The translations under genes and the position numbers were made by a program. This document shows, piece after piece, positions 8,392 to 17,375 of a stretch of DNA of 64,000 bases. Below the pieces are notes generated by a model. It worked only from the letters and a program-made list of their open reading frames with translations. It had not been told where the DNA came from and searched no databases. The DNA is from Croceicoccus sediminis (GTDB taxonomy: Bacteria > Pseudomonadota > Alphaproteobacteria > Sphingomonadales > Sphingomonadaceae): positions 124,001 through 188,000 of the forward strand of contig NZ_SUNC01000003.1 in the NCBI RefSeq assembly GCF_007570835.1, given 5' to 3'. Positions within the stretch are counted from its first letter, which is position 1; every line of letters begins with the position of its first letter.

Positions 8392-8800
8392 TTCAATTTC
8401 CTTCCCAATTATGCCGGCGGCCCGAATGTCCAGAGGGTGAGGAAACCCCACGCCATTTCATCCAGTCGAATCCGTCGGTTTACGCGGTATCCGATCGACC
8501 CGGCTTGTCTCTTGGTTAATTAACTTACATGAAAATTAAACGCAGGCAATCGTTATGGACCAGCGGTTGCAAAAAGCGGACGAGAGGCTGGAGCAACCGC
8601 AGCGGCACGACATCACTGGTCAGAACGTTCGCAAAATAACGGGCCATTCGGCGCAGCATCTGTGCTGGAAACTGGTATCGTCGCGGCCAGACGAACCGGG
8701 CATCTCTGCCATGCGGCAAGAAGCCCGTGCCAACGCAGGCTATCCGCAAAAAAGGTATGGCGCCGGCGAAGAATCTCTCCCCGCCGACGCCGATCCATCT
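8392..8800. other. Intergenic region, 409 bases, no gene seen
   Basis: The region lies between the end of the TonB receptor gene and the start of the crotonase gene, both on the minus strand, so it should hold the crotonase promoter and the receptor terminator. I see an AT-rich palindrome GTTAATTAAC at 8515-8524 that could be an operator. A 74-codon minus-strand frame here has no ribosome-binding site and no recognisable composition, so I do not call it. Confidence 0.4.
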
Positions 8801-10999
8801 TTAGAAATCGTATCCCAGCGTCACGCCGTAAGTACGGGGTGCGGCAGGCTGTGCGATGTCCGTTCCTCCGGACACACCGGCCTGGAACACGTAGTAGTAG
8901 GAGTCGGTGAGGTTATTGCCCCAGACCGATACCCGCAGGCCATCGTCGCCTTCCCAGCCGAGCGACGCGGACAGCACCTCGTGCTCCTTCACGAAAAGGC
9001 GGTTGTCCAGTTCGTTGTAGGCCTTCCCGGCATAGAGCAGATTGCTGCTCAGCCGGACCGCACCGGCACCGACCGGCTGGCGATATTCAAAACCGATGTT
9101 GCCCGAGAATTTCGGAGCATTGGGCAGGCGATTGCCTTTCGCGTTGTACGTCGGATCGCCGCGGTCGTTGAAGCCGCTGGGCAAGCGGTTCGTGTTCGGG
9201 GCACCGGGGAAGTCGCCGATCCGCGTGTGCAGATAGCCGCCATTGGCGCGCAGCGTCAGTTCGGGCGTGACCCTGCCACTAAGTTCCGCTTCCAGACCGT
9301 AGAGCTTCGCCGACGGCCCGTTCACCGTCTCGACGACACCGGCAACGACGCGCTGGAACTGGATGTTCTCGAACGCATAGTAGAAAGCCGCCGTGTTGAA
9401 CGTGACGGAACCACCCAAGATCTGGGTTTTCAGACCGGCTTCATAAGCATCCAGCCGTTCCGGCTCATAACCGTCATTGAAGCTCGGCGAAGTGCCGAGG
9501 GCGAAACCTCCCGATTTCGTGCCCCGGTTGTAGGAAACATACCCCAGGACTTCGGGATTGAACTGATAGTCCAGCGAAAGCCGCCATGTCGGCTTCTCGA
9601 ATACTGTGGACTTGGTCTGCTCCGGATCGATGAATATCGACGTGTTCGCCACAGCCAGTGACCCGGTATAGATCACCTTGTCCCGGGTGTACCGGATACC
9701 GCCGGTCACGCTGAGCTGGTCGGTCACCGGATATGTCGCCTGGGCAAATGCGGAGATCGATCGCACCTTGCTCAACCCGCGAACATCAACACCTGCATTG
9801 GGGTTGAAGAGGGTGGGATCTCCCAAAGGGAAATTCGGGTCGAAAGCAAACCCGGTGATCTGCACAGGATTGGTCGAGGCATTGTAGTTGTAATAGTAGA
9901 CACCCGCCAGCCACTGGAAATCGGCATCGGAGGGGGCCAGGACGTGAAATTCTTCCGAAATCATGCGGGTGTTGATGACGAAGTCACCTTTGACGATCGG
10001 CGCTGGCGAAGCATCCTGATCGATCGCCTGGGTTCCATCGAATTTCTGATAGGCCGCGATATTCCTTATCTGGAAAGAGCCGAAATCATGCGTTGCGGTA
10101 AGTGATCCGCCATAGCTCTCACCATTGGAAAACGCATCGACGTTCCCCGCGAAGCGGTATTCGCCGATAAAGTCGCCCACGCCTGCGCCCGGAGGATTCT
10201 GCGCCGCGATGTTGTGATGCTTGAAATCCGAATAGTTGCCCGCGAGCGTTATTTCGGTGTCGACACCGGGCGTAAGCAGGATCTTGCCGCGCGCATTGAA
10301 ATCGCGTGCGTAGTAATCGTCCGTTCCCAGCGTGATGTTCTTGCCCCAGCCATCGTTCTGGTTCTGGTACTGAACGGCCAGGTTTGCCGCCACGCTGTCG
10401 CTCAGGCCGCCCGAAACATAGGCGTTCGCACCCACCGTTTCGTAATTGCCATAGCTGACGGCAAAGTTCATTTCGGGATTGAAGCTGGGCGCCTTCGTGA
10501 CGACCTGCACCACGCCACCTGTCGCATTGCGGCCAAACAAGGTGCCCTGCGGCCCCTTCAGCACTTCGATACGCTCGACACCGTTGAACTCGAAGACGTT
10601 GGCGTAGATGGACGGCTGGTAGACACCGTCGACATAGATCGCGACCGAGCTTTCGGCGGCGATGTCGGCAGACGCCGTTCCGATCCCGCGCAGGAACGGG
10701 CTGGCCGTGCCGACCGACCTGTTGACGACCAGGTTCGGCACAACGGACTGCAGCTGAGACGTGCCGGAAACGCCGGTATTCTCAAGGGTCGATCCACCGA
10801 TCGCGCTGATGGTGATCGGCACGTCCTGAAGACGCTGCTCGCGCCTTTGGGCAGTGACGATGATGTCGCCCATCATCGAAGGGGCCGGCTCGCTGGCCGT
10901 GGTATCGGCCTGCGGTTCATCGGCGGTCTGTGCCGCGACGGGCTGCGCCAGAACGGTAAGGGCCGCAGCCCCGCACAACAGTGAAAGTCTTACCTTCAT
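8801..10999 (-). CDS. TonB-dependent outer-membrane receptor (paralogue of the one at 55778)
   Basis: The 732-residue receptor has a 24-residue signal peptide ending PVAAQ, a TonB-box-like DIIVTAQRREQRLQDVP, a plug domain (about residues 55-170, with RGIG, VYVDGVYQ-type and EVLKGPQGTLFGRNA motifs) and a 22-strand-type barrel ending YGVTLGYDF with a terminal aromatic residue. The start at 10999 gives a clean signal peptide; the frame upstream adds 16 non-signal residues. It should import a substrate across the outer membrane using TonB energy. It aligns along its length with the receptor at 55778-57958, and both are near paralogous TetR genes. The ligand is unknown; the neighbouring genes suggest a hydrophobic cyclic compound rather than iron. 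Confidence 0.93.
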   Translation of the reverse strand: MKVRLSLLCGAAALTVLAQPVAAQTADEPQADTTASEPAPSMMGDIIVTAQRREQRLQDVPITISAIGGSTLENTGVSGTSQLQSVVPNLVVNRSVGTASPFLRGIGTASADIAAESSVAIYVDGVYQPSIYANVFEFNGVERIEVLKGPQGTLFGRNATGGVVQVVTKAPSFNPEMNFAVSYGNYETVGANAYVSGGLSDSVAANLAVQYQNQNDGWGKNITLGTDDYYARDFNARGKILLTPGVDTEITLAGNYSDFKHHNIAAQNPPGAGVGDFIGEYRFAGNVDAFSNGESYGGSLTATHDFGSFQIRNIAAYQKFDGTQAIDQDASPAPIVKGDFVINTRMISEEFHVLAPSDADFQWLAGVYYYNYNASTNPVQITGFAFDPNFPLGDPTLFNPNAGVDVRGLSKVRSISAFAQATYPVTDQLSVTGGIRYTRDKVIYTGSLAVANTSIFIDPEQTKSTVFEKPTWRLSLDYQFNPEVLGYVSYNRGTKSGGFALGTSPSFNDGYEPERLDAYEAGLKTQILGGSVTFNTAAFYYAFENIQFQRVVAGVVETVNGPSAKLYGLEAELSGRVTPELTLRANGGYLHTRIGDFPGAPNTNRLPSGFNDRGDPTYNAKGNRLPNAPKFSGNIGFEYRQPVGAGAVRLSSNLLYAGKAYNELDNRLFVKEHEVLSASLGWEGDDGLRVSVWGNNLTDSYYYVFQAGVSGGTDIAQPAAPRTYGVTLGYDF

Positions 11000-11438
11000 T
11001 TCAATGCCCTCATCCCAATGAGATTGATTTTTTGTCAGAGAAAACAATTACCTGATCCGACTTTGGACTGACCTGTCGGCGCAGAAGTTTCCCATACTTA
11101 TCGCCGGGAGCGATATTATACGGGTATTAATTTGTCAACGCACCTGCGGCGGATATTCGGCCATTCCGAAGAACCTTTTTCGCCAGTCGCTATTTCAGGA
11201 TTCGTTGCCATTCCCGCGTAACCGCATCGTGGCCACCGAACATGTTGCGCACGCTCGACCGGTTGCAATCGATCGGGTGCTCCCGGGTTTTCCTCTCCTC
11301 CTGTCGTCCTGCCACGAACCGTATCGGTCGGCAGTTTCTTTCCTTTGCCGGGCGGTTGGCTATGACCACTCCGGAACCCTCAAATAATACATGTATTAAA
11401 TATAGGCCGAGCGCAACCTTCTTGTTCCGCTCCGGGCT
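11000..11438. promoter_or_regulatory. Receptor upstream region with AT-rich elements and a 14-base palindrome
   Basis: This gap of 439 bases precedes the TonB receptor on the minus strand. On that strand TTGACAAATTAATACCC begins at 11138, and a very similar sequence precedes the paralogous receptor (58099). A perfect palindrome TAATACATGTATTA lies at 11385-11398, close to the end of the flavin reductase gene. Short frames here lack ribosome-binding sites and resemble no family, so no gene is called. Confidence 0.4.
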
Positions 11439-11978
11439 CTACTCCGTGAGGCCCTCTATCTTGTGATACCCGCCGCCAAAGAAGAGGAGCGGCAGGCCAT
11501 CGCTCTCTTTCTTGAGCTGCTCCACGCGCCCGACCACGAGCAGGTGATCGCCGACCTCGTGGGTGAATTCGATGACGCAGTCGATCCAGGCCAGCACGTC
11601 ATCGAGAACCGGCTGTTCGGCCGGGCTCGACCTGTGGCTCAACCCGGCGAACTTGTCTGGTGCGCTGGCGGCAAAACGCTTGCAATATTCGAGCTGGTGA
11701 TCGCCCAGCACGCTGACGCAGAACCGACCGACCTTGGCAATTTCCTGCCAGCTTGACGAAGTCTTCGCCGGGTAGAACCCCACCAGCGGCGGATCGAGCG
11801 AGATGGACGAGAACGAGCCGACGACCATCGCGTGCCTGCGTCCGTCCTCGCCTTGCGCACAGATCACGCAGACCCCGGTCGGATAGGCCGAGAGGACTTC
11901 GCGGAAATAGCGGGGGTCGATCATCGCGTTCGGTTCTCCATCGCGTCCTGCACTGTCGAGGCTGTCGGTCGCGCCCAT
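11439..11978 (-). CDS. Flavin reductase-like FMN-binding protein
   Basis: The protein has 179 residues from the ATG that overlaps the leuB stop codon (ATGA). The flavin_reductase domain starts at IDPRYFREVLSAYPTGVCVICA and shows SFSSISLDPPLVGFYPAKTSSSW, typical of the DIM6/NTAB family, then HxLVVGRVEQL near the C terminus. An internal ATG at 11922-11924 with GGAG eleven bases upstream would give 161 residues and is a real alternative. Such proteins supply reduced FMN or FAD to a two-component monooxygenase. No oxygenase is adjacent, so the partner is elsewhere or missing from view. It is the last gene of the BCKDH-leuCDB operon, an unexpected position. Confidence 0.88.
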   Translation of the reverse strand: MGATDSLDSAGRDGEPNAMIDPRYFREVLSAYPTGVCVICAQGEDGRRHAMVVGSFSSISLDPPLVGFYPAKTSSSWQEIAKVGRFCVSVLGDHQLEYCKRFAASAPDKFAGLSHRSSPAEQPVLDDVLAWIDCVIEFTHEVGDHLLVVGRVEQLKKESDGLPLLFFGGGYHKIEGLTE

Positions 11979-13021
11979 CAAAGCGCCGCCAGGACGGCAT
12001 CGCCCATCTGGCTTGTCGTGAATGCACCGCCCAGGTCCGGCGTGCGGGCCCCGCCTTCCAGCGCCTTTGCCACTGCCGCCTCGATGCGGTCCGCCTCCTC
12101 GCCCATCGACAGCGAGTAGCGCAGCATCATGGCCGCCGACAGGATCGTGGCGAGCGGGTTGGCCTTGCCCTGCCCGGCGATATCGGGGGCCGATCCGTGG
12201 ATGGGTTCGTAAAGTCCCTTCTGCGTCGCATCGAGCGAGGCGGACGGTAGCATGCCGATCGAACCTGCACACATCGAGGCAAGGTCAGACAGAATGTCGC
12301 CGAACAGGTTGCCGGTAACGATCACGTCGAACTGACCGGGGTTGCGCACCAGCTGCATCGCGGCATTGTCGACGTACATGTGGCTAAGCTCGATATCGGG
12401 ATACTCGGCCGAGATTTCGATGACGACATCGCGCCACAGCTGCGAGGTTTCGAGCACGTTGGCCTTGTCGACGCTGCACAGCTTTTTGCGCCGGGCGCGC
12501 GCGGTTTCGAAACCGGCGCGGGCAATGCGGGCGACCTCGTCCTCGTCATAGGACATGATGTCATAGCCCTCGCGGCGGCCCGACGCGGTCTTGCGCATAC
12601 CCTTTTCGCCGAAATAGACGTCCCCGCCCAGTTCGCGCACGATCACCATGTCGATCGCCTGCGCCACTTCGGGCCGCAACGCGGAGGCATCGGCCAGTTC
12701 CTTGAACAGCGTCGCGGGCCGCAGGTTGGCGAAAAAGCCCAGTTCCTTGCGAAGGCCCAGGATCGCCTGTTCGGGCCGCAAGTGACGCTCCAGCCGGTCG
12801 CAATCGGGATCGCCAACCGCGCCGAACAGGATCGCGTCCGCACGCCGTGCGATGTCGAGCGTTTCGGGCGGCAGCGGATGTCCCGATGCCTTGTACGCCG
12901 CACCGCCGACCGCGCCGGTTTCGAAACTCAGCCGGTCGCCCGTCACCTTTTCGAGAACGCGGACCGCCTCGGCAATGACTTCGGGACCGATCCCGTCGCC
13001 GGGCAGCAGTGCAATCAACAT
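11978..13021 (-). CDS. leuB: 3-isopropylmalate dehydrogenase
   Basis: The 347-residue enzyme begins [15 protein letters not shown] and carries the LeuB signatures [44 protein letters not shown] and the metal-site block [13 protein letters not shown], ending with [15 protein letters not shown]. It oxidatively decarboxylates 3-isopropylmalate to 2-oxoisocaproate with NAD in the cytoplasm. The start at 13021 has AAGGA seven bases upstream; an ATG seven codons earlier is less well placed. The [15 protein letters not shown] stretch is like LeuB of beta/gamma-proteobacteria; from memory most alphaproteobacterial LeuB have a different sequence there, hinting at transfer or a second copy. It sits between leuD and a flavin reductase in the same operon as a BCKDH. 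LeuB-like beta-hydroxyacid dehydrogenases with other substrates are the alternative. Confidence 0.92.
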   Translation of the reverse strand: MLIALLPGDGIGPEVIAEAVRVLEKVTGDRLSFETGAVGGAAYKASGHPLPPETLDIARRADAILFGAVGDPDCDRLERHLRPEQAILGLRKELGFFANLRPATLFKELADASALRPEVAQAIDMVIVRELGGDVYFGEKGMRKTASGRREGYDIMSYDEDEVARIARAGFETARARRKKLCSVDKANVLETSQLWRDVVIEISAEYPDIELSHMYVDNAAMQLVRNPGQFDVIVTGNLFGDILSDLASMCAGSIGMLPSASLDATQKGLYEPIHGSAPDIAGQGKANPLATILSAAMMLRYSLSMGEEADRIEAAVAKALEGGARTPDLGGAFTTSQMGDAVLAAL

Positions 13022-13050
13022 CTCTTGGTCCTTTTCATTCATGTCTATGT

Positions 13051-13629
13051 TCACAGCCAGGGCCGGTCGCAGGCCATTGCCGTCTCGAATTCGGCAATCG
13101 CGGCGTCTTCGGACAGCGTCATGCCGATCTCGTCGAGACCGCCGATCAGGCAATGCTTGCGGAATGGGTCGATCTCGAATTCGAAGCGATCCTGAAACGG
13201 CGTCGTCACCGTCTGCGCTTCGAGGTCGATCCTGATCGGGTCGGTCTTCGCGACTTCGAGCAGCCGGTCCACCACCTCCTGCGACAGCACGACGGTGAGA
13301 ATTCCGTTCTTGAAGGCATTGCCCGAAAAGATGTCCGAAAAACTCGGCGCGATGACCGCGACGATGCCCATGTCGGTGAGCGCCCAGGCCGCGTGTTCCC
13401 GGCTGGATCCGCAACCGAAGTTGTCGCCCGCGATCAGGATGTTGGCCCTGGCGAATGCAGGATCGTCGAAGATGTTGCCGGGCTGCGCACGGATCGTCTC
13501 GAACGCCCCCTGGCCCAGCCCCTTGCGGGTAATGGTCTTGAGATACTGCGCGGAAATGATCACGTCGGTATCGACGTTCTTGAGGCCGAGCGGGATGGCC
13601 CGCCCCTCGACGACCTGGATCGGCTTCAT
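13051..13629 (-). CDS. leuD: 3-isopropylmalate dehydratase small subunit
   Basis: This 192-residue aconitase-swivel subunit begins [20 protein letters not shown] and has the diagnostic [27 protein letters not shown] and [16 protein letters not shown] motifs. With LeuC it interconverts 2- and 3-isopropylmalate. Its ATG overlaps the leuC stop codon by four bases (ATGA), so translation is probably coupled. The length is normal for LeuD. The gap to leuB is 29 bases. Confidence 0.96.
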   Translation of the reverse strand: MKPIQVVEGRAIPLGLKNVDTDVIISAQYLKTITRKGLGQGAFETIRAQPGNIFDDPAFARANILIAGDNFGCGSSREHAAWALTDMGIVAVIAPSFSDIFSGNAFKNGILTVVLSQEVVDRLLEVAKTDPIRIDLEAQTVTTPFQDRFEFEIDPFRKHCLIGGLDEIGMTLSEDAAIAEFETAMACDRPWL

Positions 13630-15074
13630 GCGTTCTCTCCCAGGGGAGCAAGGTCGCGGACATCGGCGAGATGGCCGGTAACCGCCGCCGCCGCGGCCAT
13701 GGCCGGGCTGACGAGATGAGTCCGTGACCCCGGTCCCTGCCGTCCGACGAAATTGCGGTTCGATGTAGAGGCGCAGCGTTCGCCCGGCGGCACCTTGTCG
13801 GGGTTCATGGCAAGGCACATCGAACATCCCGGCTCGCGCCATTCGAACCCGGCATCGATGAACAAGCGGTCCAGCCCCTCTGCCTCGGCCTGACGCTTGA
13901 CGAGGCCGGAGCCGGGCACGATCAGCGCCTGCCGCACGTTGGCGGCGATCCTGCGGCCCTTCACCACCGCTGCAGCGGCGCGCAAATCCTCGATCCGGCT
14001 GTTGGTGCAACTGCCGATGAAGATATTCTCGACCGGGATTTCCTGCATCGGCGTACCGGGGGCCAGGTCCATGTATTCGAGCGACTTCTGCGCCGCCGCC
14101 CGCTTCGACGGATCGGCAAAGCTGGCCGGGTCGGGCACGACGCCGGTGATCGGCACCACGTCCTCGGGGCTGGTCCCCCATGTCAGGCACGGTGCGATAT
14201 CGGCCGCGTCGATTACGACGACCTTGTCGTATTGCGCGCCCGGATCGGTGGGCAGCGTCTTCCACCAGGCCAGCGCCTTGTCCCACTTGTCGCCCGTGGG
14301 CGCCATCGGCCGTCCGCGCAGATAGGCGAACGTCGTCTCGTCCGGCGCGATCAGACCGGCGCGGGCACCGGCCTCGATCGACATGTTGGCAACCGTCAGC
14401 CGCCCCTCGATCGACATCTCGCGAAAGACGTTGCCCGTATATTCGATGACATGGCCGTTGCCGCCTGCCGCGCCGATCACGCCGATCACGTGCAGGATCA
14501 CGTCCTTGGGCGTCACGCCCAGGCCAAGCACACCGTCGACGCGCACTTCCATCGTCTTCGACGGGGCGAGCAACAGCGTCTGTGTCGCCATGACATGTTC
14601 GACCTCGCTGGTGCCGATGCCGAACGCCAGCGCGCCCAGCCCGCCATGCGCGGAAGTATGGCTGTCGCCGCAGACGATAGTGGCACCGGGCAGCGAGAAA
14701 CCCTGCTCCGGCCCCACGACGTGGACGATGCCCTGTTCCGCCGCAACGGCATCGATATAGCGCACGCCGAAGGCAGGCGCGTTCGCTTCCAGAGCGGCGA
14801 GCTGCGTTGCCGATTGCGCGTCAGCGATGGGAATGCGTTTGCCATCCGCGTCCAGCCGCGCTGTCGTGGGCAGGTTGTGATCGGGAACCGCCAGCGTCAG
14901 GTCGGGACGGCGCAGCTTGCGCCCGGCAAGGCGCAGACCTTCGAAGGCCTGCGCGCTGGTCACCTCGTGAACGAGATGGCGGTCGATGTAGATCAGGCAC
15001 GTGCCGTCATCGCGGCGCTGGACGACATGCGCGTCCCAGATCTTTTCGTAGAGCGTGCGGGGCTTGTCGGACAT
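13626..15074 (-). CDS. leuC: 3-isopropylmalate dehydratase large subunit
   Basis: The 482-residue aconitase-family subunit has [12 protein letters not shown] at the N terminus, [19 protein letters not shown] in the middle, and the 4Fe-4S cysteines in [13 protein letters not shown] and in [14 protein letters not shown] place the start at 15074 (MSDKPRTL) because GGAAGG is seven bases upstream of it, while the ATG two codons earlier would leave only one base of spacing. It forms the isomerase with LeuD. It follows the BCKDH E2 gene by only 15 bases on the same strand, so it belongs to the operon that starts at bkdA1. No leuA is in the window. Confidence 0.96.
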   Translation of the reverse strand: MSDKPRTLYEKIWDAHVVQRRDDGTCLIYIDRHLVHEVTSAQAFEGLRLAGRKLRRPDLTLAVPDHNLPTTARLDADGKRIPIADAQSATQLAALEANAPAFGVRYIDAVAAEQGIVHVVGPEQGFSLPGATIVCGDSHTSAHGGLGALAFGIGTSEVEHVMATQTLLLAPSKTMEVRVDGVLGLGVTPKDVILHVIGVIGAAGGNGHVIEYTGNVFREMSIEGRLTVANMSIEAGARAGLIAPDETTFAYLRGRPMAPTGDKWDKALAWWKTLPTDPGAQYDKVVVIDAADIAPCLTWGTSPEDVVPITGVVPDPASFADPSKRAAAQKSLEYMDLAPGTPMQEIPVENIFIGSCTNSRIEDLRAAAAVVKGRRIAANVRQALIVPGSGLVKRQAEAEGLDRLFIDAGFEWREPGCSMCLAMNPDKVPPGERCASTSNRNFVGRQGPGSRTHLVSPAMAAAAAVTGHLADVRDLAPLGENA

Positions 15075-15089
15075 GGGCATGCCTTCCAG

Positions 15090-16355
15090 TCAATCGGCCA
15101 GCAGCAGCGCAGGCGTTTCGAGCAGGCGCTTGATAGCCTGGACATAGCTTGCCGCATCCCAGCCATCGACGACGCGGTGATCGCAGCTGATCGACAGGTT
15201 CATCAACTTGGCGGCGACGACCTTGTCGCCGCGGAACATGGGCCGCTCCACCACCTTGTTGGGAGCGATGATCGCCACTTCGGGCCGGTTGATGACCGGG
15301 GTCGAGGCAATGCCGCCCATCGGGCCGAGCGAGGTGAGTGTCAGAGTCGAGCCTGACAGTTCCTGCGAGGTCGCGTTGCCGCTGCGTGCCGCCTCTGCAA
15401 GGCGAACGATCTCGCTCGCCAGCTGCCAGATATTGCGGCTCTCGGCGTTGCGGATCACTGGCACCATCAGCCCGGCATCGGTCTGCGTCGCCATGCCCAG
15501 ATGGACCGCGCCCGAACGATTCACGATCCCGGCCTCGTCGTCATAGCGGGCGTTGATCATCGGAAAATCGGGTAGCGTCTTGCAGATCGCGGTGATCAGC
15601 AACGGCAGCATGGTGAGCTTCGGCTTGGCCCCGCGCGTAGCGTTAAGGTCGGCGCGCAGCTCCTCCAGCTTGGTCACGTCGATCTCGTCGACATAAGTGA
15701 AGTGCGGGATATGGCGCTTCGACGCCGCCATGCTTTCCGCGATGCGACGGCGCATGCCGATCACGCGGACCTGCTCGTCCTCTCGCTTGCCGCCGGCGGG
15801 ACGATAGCCGCCGCCCGCATTGTAGCTCAGAAACGCGTCGAGATCGCCATGACGGACGCGCCCGTCCTCGGCGGGTTTCACGTCGGCGAGATCGATGCCA
15901 AGGTCCTTGGCCCGCTTGCGGACAGCAGGCGATGCAAGAACGCGCTGACGCTCGGCCACCGGGGCCGGATCGGGTGCAGGTTCCGGCTCGGGCTTGGGCT
16001 CGGGCTCGGGCTTGGCTTCGACGGGTTCGGGAACCGGGTCGGGCTCCTTAACCTCTGCCGGTGCGGCAGGTGCTTCGGGCGCAGGCTCTGGCTCCGGCTG
16101 GGCGTCGACGTCGCCTTCGACTTCCAGTTCTGCGAGGATGGAGCCGATCGCGAGCATTTCACCCACCTCGCCCGAAAGCCGGGTGATCCGGCCCGTCACC
16201 GGCGAAGTCATCTCGACCGTCGCCTTGTCGGTCATCAGGTCGGCCAGCGGCGCGTCTTCCTCGACCATGTCGCCCACCGCGACGTGCCAGGAGACGATCT
16301 CCGCCTCTGCGATGCCTTCTCCGATGTCGGGAAGCTTGAAGCTAAAGGTGCCCAT
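15090..16355 (-). CDS. bkdB: Branched-chain 2-oxoacid dehydrogenase E2 (dihydrolipoamide acyltransferase)
   Basis: The 421-residue protein has an N-terminal lipoyl domain with the lipoylated K44 in LMTDKATVEM, a flexible linker rich in alternating Pro, Glu and Lys (about residues 85-130), a peripheral-subunit-binding domain starting VLASPAVRKRAKDLGID, and a C-terminal catalytic domain with H393 and D397 in SCDHRVVDGW. It transfers the acyl group from E1 to CoA. It follows E1beta by six bases and precedes leuC by 15. The E1alpha/E1beta architecture upstream marks it as a branched-chain or related 2-oxoacid complex rather than pyruvate or 2-oxoglutarate dehydrogenase. No E3 gene is in the operon, so the complex must use a dihydrolipoamide dehydrogenase made elsewhere. 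Confidence 0.94.
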   Translation of the reverse strand: MGTFSFKLPDIGEGIAEAEIVSWHVAVGDMVEEDAPLADLMTDKATVEMTSPVTGRITRLSGEVGEMLAIGSILAELEVEGDVDAQPEPEPAPEAPAAPAEVKEPDPVPEPVEAKPEPEPKPEPEPAPDPAPVAERQRVLASPAVRKRAKDLGIDLADVKPAEDGRVRHGDLDAFLSYNAGGGYRPAGGKREDEQVRVIGMRRRIAESMAASKRHIPHFTYVDEIDVTKLEELRADLNATRGAKPKLTMLPLLITAICKTLPDFPMINARYDDEAGIVNRSGAVHLGMATQTDAGLMVPVIRNAESRNIWQLASEIVRLAEAARSGNATSQELSGSTLTLTSLGPMGGIASTPVINRPEVAIIAPNKVVERPMFRGDKVVAAKLMNLSISCDHRVVDGWDAASYVQAIKRLLETPALLLAD

Positions 16356-16361
16356 GGCCGA

Positions 16362-17375
16362 TCAATCCTGCATGACTTTGTGAAGCGCGGTCGCAAGGCG
16401 CTTTGGTCCGGGGAAATAGTCCCATTCGAATGCGTGGGGGTACGGCGTGTCCCAGCCGGCCACGCGTTCCACCGGCGCTTCCAGCCAATGGAAGCAGCGT
16501 TCCTGCACCAGGGCCGTAAGCTCGCCGCCGAAACCGCCGTATCGGGACGCTTCGTGAAGGATCACGCAGCGCCCGGTCTTCTTCACCGATTCGACGATCG
16601 TATCGATGTCGAGCGGCACGATGGAGCGCAGGTCGATCAATTCGGCATCGACGCCGCTGTCCTCTATTCCCGCCAGCGCGACGTGAACCATCGTGCCGTA
16701 TGCCAGCACGGTCACCGCCTCGCCTTCGCGGACGACGGCGGCCTTGCCCAGCGGCACGGTATAGTGCCCCTCGGGCACTTCGGCATCGGGATGTCCGGCC
16801 CAGGGCTTCACCTGCTGATCGTGACGCCCGTCGAACGGCCCGTTGTAAAGCCGCTTGGGTTCAAGGAAGATGACCGGGTCGTTGCATTCTATCGAAGAGA
16901 TCAGCAGCCCCTTGGCATCGTAGGGGTTGGACGGGATCACCGTCTTCAATCCCGTGATATGCGCAAAGATCGCCTCCGGGCTCTGGCTATGGGTCTGTCC
17001 GCCGAAGATGCCGCCGCCATAGGGCGAACGCACGGTGATCGGGGCCCAGAATTCGCCGCCAGAGCGGTAACGCAGTCGCGCCGCCTCGGACACGAGCTGG
17101 TCGAACGCGGGCAGGATGTAGTCGGCAAACTGGATTTCGGGCACCGGCCTCAGGCCATAGGCACCCATGCCGATGGCGGTCGCGATAATGCCGCCTTCCG
17201 AAATCGGCGCGTCGAAACAACGCTTCAGGCCATGCTTTTCCTGCAACTTGTCGGTCACCCGGAAGACGCCGCCGAAATAGCCGACATCCTCGCCGAAGAT
17301 CAGCACCTTGGGGTCACGCTCCAGCATGACGTCGAGCGCGGAATTAAGCGCCTGGATCATGTTCATTGAGGGCAT
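16362..17375 (-). CDS. bkdA2: Branched-chain 2-oxoacid dehydrogenase E1 beta subunit
   Basis: This is a 337-residue transketolase-like subunit: MIQALNSALDVMLERDPKV, then the conserved FGEDVGYFGGVFRVTDKLQ, PISEGGIIATAIGMGAYGL and the C-terminal transketolase domain with RSIVPLDIDTIVESVKKTGR. With E1alpha it performs the thiamin-diphosphate decarboxylation of the 2-oxoacid. Its ATG overlaps the E1alpha stop codon by one base (TAATG), indicating coupled translation. Length and motifs match BCKDH E1beta. Confidence 0.96.
   Translation of the reverse strand: MPSMNMIQALNSALDVMLERDPKVLIFGEDVGYFGGVFRVTDKLQEKHGLKRCFDAPISEGGIIATAIGMGAYGLRPVPEIQFADYILPAFDQLVSEAARLRYRSGGEFWAPITVRSPYGGGIFGGQTHSQSPEAIFAHITGLKTVIPSNPYDAKGLLISSIECNDPVIFLEPKRLYNGPFDGRHDQQVKPWAGHPDAEVPEGHYTVPLGKAAVVREGEAVTVLAYGTMVHVALAGIEDSGVDAELIDLRSIVPLDIDTIVESVKKTGRCVILHEASRYGGFGGELTALVQERCFHWLEAPVERVAGWDTPYPHAFEWDYFPGPKRLATALHKVMQD

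Noticed and set aside
8525-8749. 74-codon minus-strand frame between the crotonase and receptor genes
   Set aside because: No Shine-Dalgarno site, no family resemblance, and composition of intergenic DNA.
13051-14286. Long minus-strand frame extending leuD upstream by more than 200 codons
   Set aside because: The extra part overlaps leuC in another frame; leuD starts at 13629 with an ATGA overlap and a normal N terminus.
15960-16110. Repetitive GGC/TCG-rich stretch resembling a short tandem repeat
   Set aside because: It is the Pro-Glu-rich interdomain linker of the E2 gene, a known feature of the family.
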